5,583 bases of DNA from Nitrospirae bacterium GWC2_56_14 (GTDB taxonomy: Bacteria; Nitrospirota; UBA9217). Positions 5,481-5,583 of the stretch are shown here, one piece after another. The translations under genes and the position numbers were made by a program. Location of the stretch: positions 1 through 5,583 of the forward strand of contig MHDY01000097.1 in the NCBI GenBank assembly GCA_001803705.1, given 5' to 3'. Each line of letters opens with the position of its first letter. Within the stretch, counting starts at the first letter, position 1. The notes under the pieces are model-generated. The model did not search any database. It saw only the letters and a list, made by a program, of their open reading frames with translations, and had not been told where the DNA came from.

Positions 5481-5575
5481 CCGCAAAATGCACAAAAATC
5501 ACATAAACAAGTTCACTCTTTGTGGAAATACTACACCGAGCTGGACTTATTTATGTGACCTGGTGCTTTCTGCGG
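5481..5575. repeat. GCCACA-type imperfect palindrome, unit 3 (diverged)
   Basis: The left arm 5481-5507 (CCGCAAAATGCAC...TCACATAAA) pairs with the right arm 5550-5575 (TTTATGTGA...GCTTTCTGCGG), with about 21 of 27 positions complementary and one gap, around a 42-base middle. TCACATAA and GCTTTCTG words are shared with units 1 and 2. It lies upstream of the membrane-protein promoter. Confidence 0.75.
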
Positions 5576-5583
5576 TTAACTGC

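Noticed and set aside
5386..5502. 39-residue N-terminal extension of the small membrane protein
   Set aside because: It would place the coding start upstream of a near-ideal promoter; the ATG at 5385 has its own GGAGG.

Overview
The window reads as a stretch of chromosome from a Gram-negative bacterium with moderately GC-rich genes and AT-rich, repeat-laden intergenic DNA. The gene content and the style of dispersed intergenic palindromes suggest an environmental Desulfobacterota- or Nitrospirota-like genome. This is an inference from flavour only; no phylogenetic marker is present. All six supported genes lie on the minus strand, so the window is transcribed from right to left.

Right part (about 3935-5583): a small two-helix membrane protein with a C-terminal soluble domain (4960-5385) has a near-ideal sigma70-type promoter (5419-5447). 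Next comes an unrecognised 193-residue protein (3997-4578), whose 3' end has a run of seven A followed by other open frames, so its true C-terminus is uncertain. Three related imperfect palindromes built on GCCACA..AGTCACA words (4644-4715, 4783-4863, 5481-5575) sit in the spaces around the membrane-protein gene. An AT-rich gap without a convincing gene (about 3584-3934) separates this part from the next.

Left part (1-3526): four genes form a recognisable transporter-plus-signalling cluster. In transcription order they are: a 637-residue cyclic-nucleotide-binding-like / tandem CBS / DUF294 nucleotidyltransferase protein; a DEDDh 3'-5' exonuclease that starts on its stop codon (TGATG); after a 173-base gap with tandem heptamers and a small hairpin, a 92-residue DUF4212 small subunit; and the N-terminal 140 residues of a large sodium:solute symporter that leaves the window at position 1. 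DUF4212 and the symporter are the small and large parts of one transport system (VC_2706/VC_2705-type). The sensor-nucleotidyltransferase and exonuclease are plausible regulators of it, but no partner or substrate is visible in the sequence.

The most unusual feature is the junction of the two transporter genes. The last 66 bases of the DUF4212 gene region, including its Shine-Dalgarno, stop and following ATG, are present a second time as a diverged, frameshifted tandem copy. The copy creates a 22-codon overlapping ORF and supplies the symporter's ribosome-binding site.
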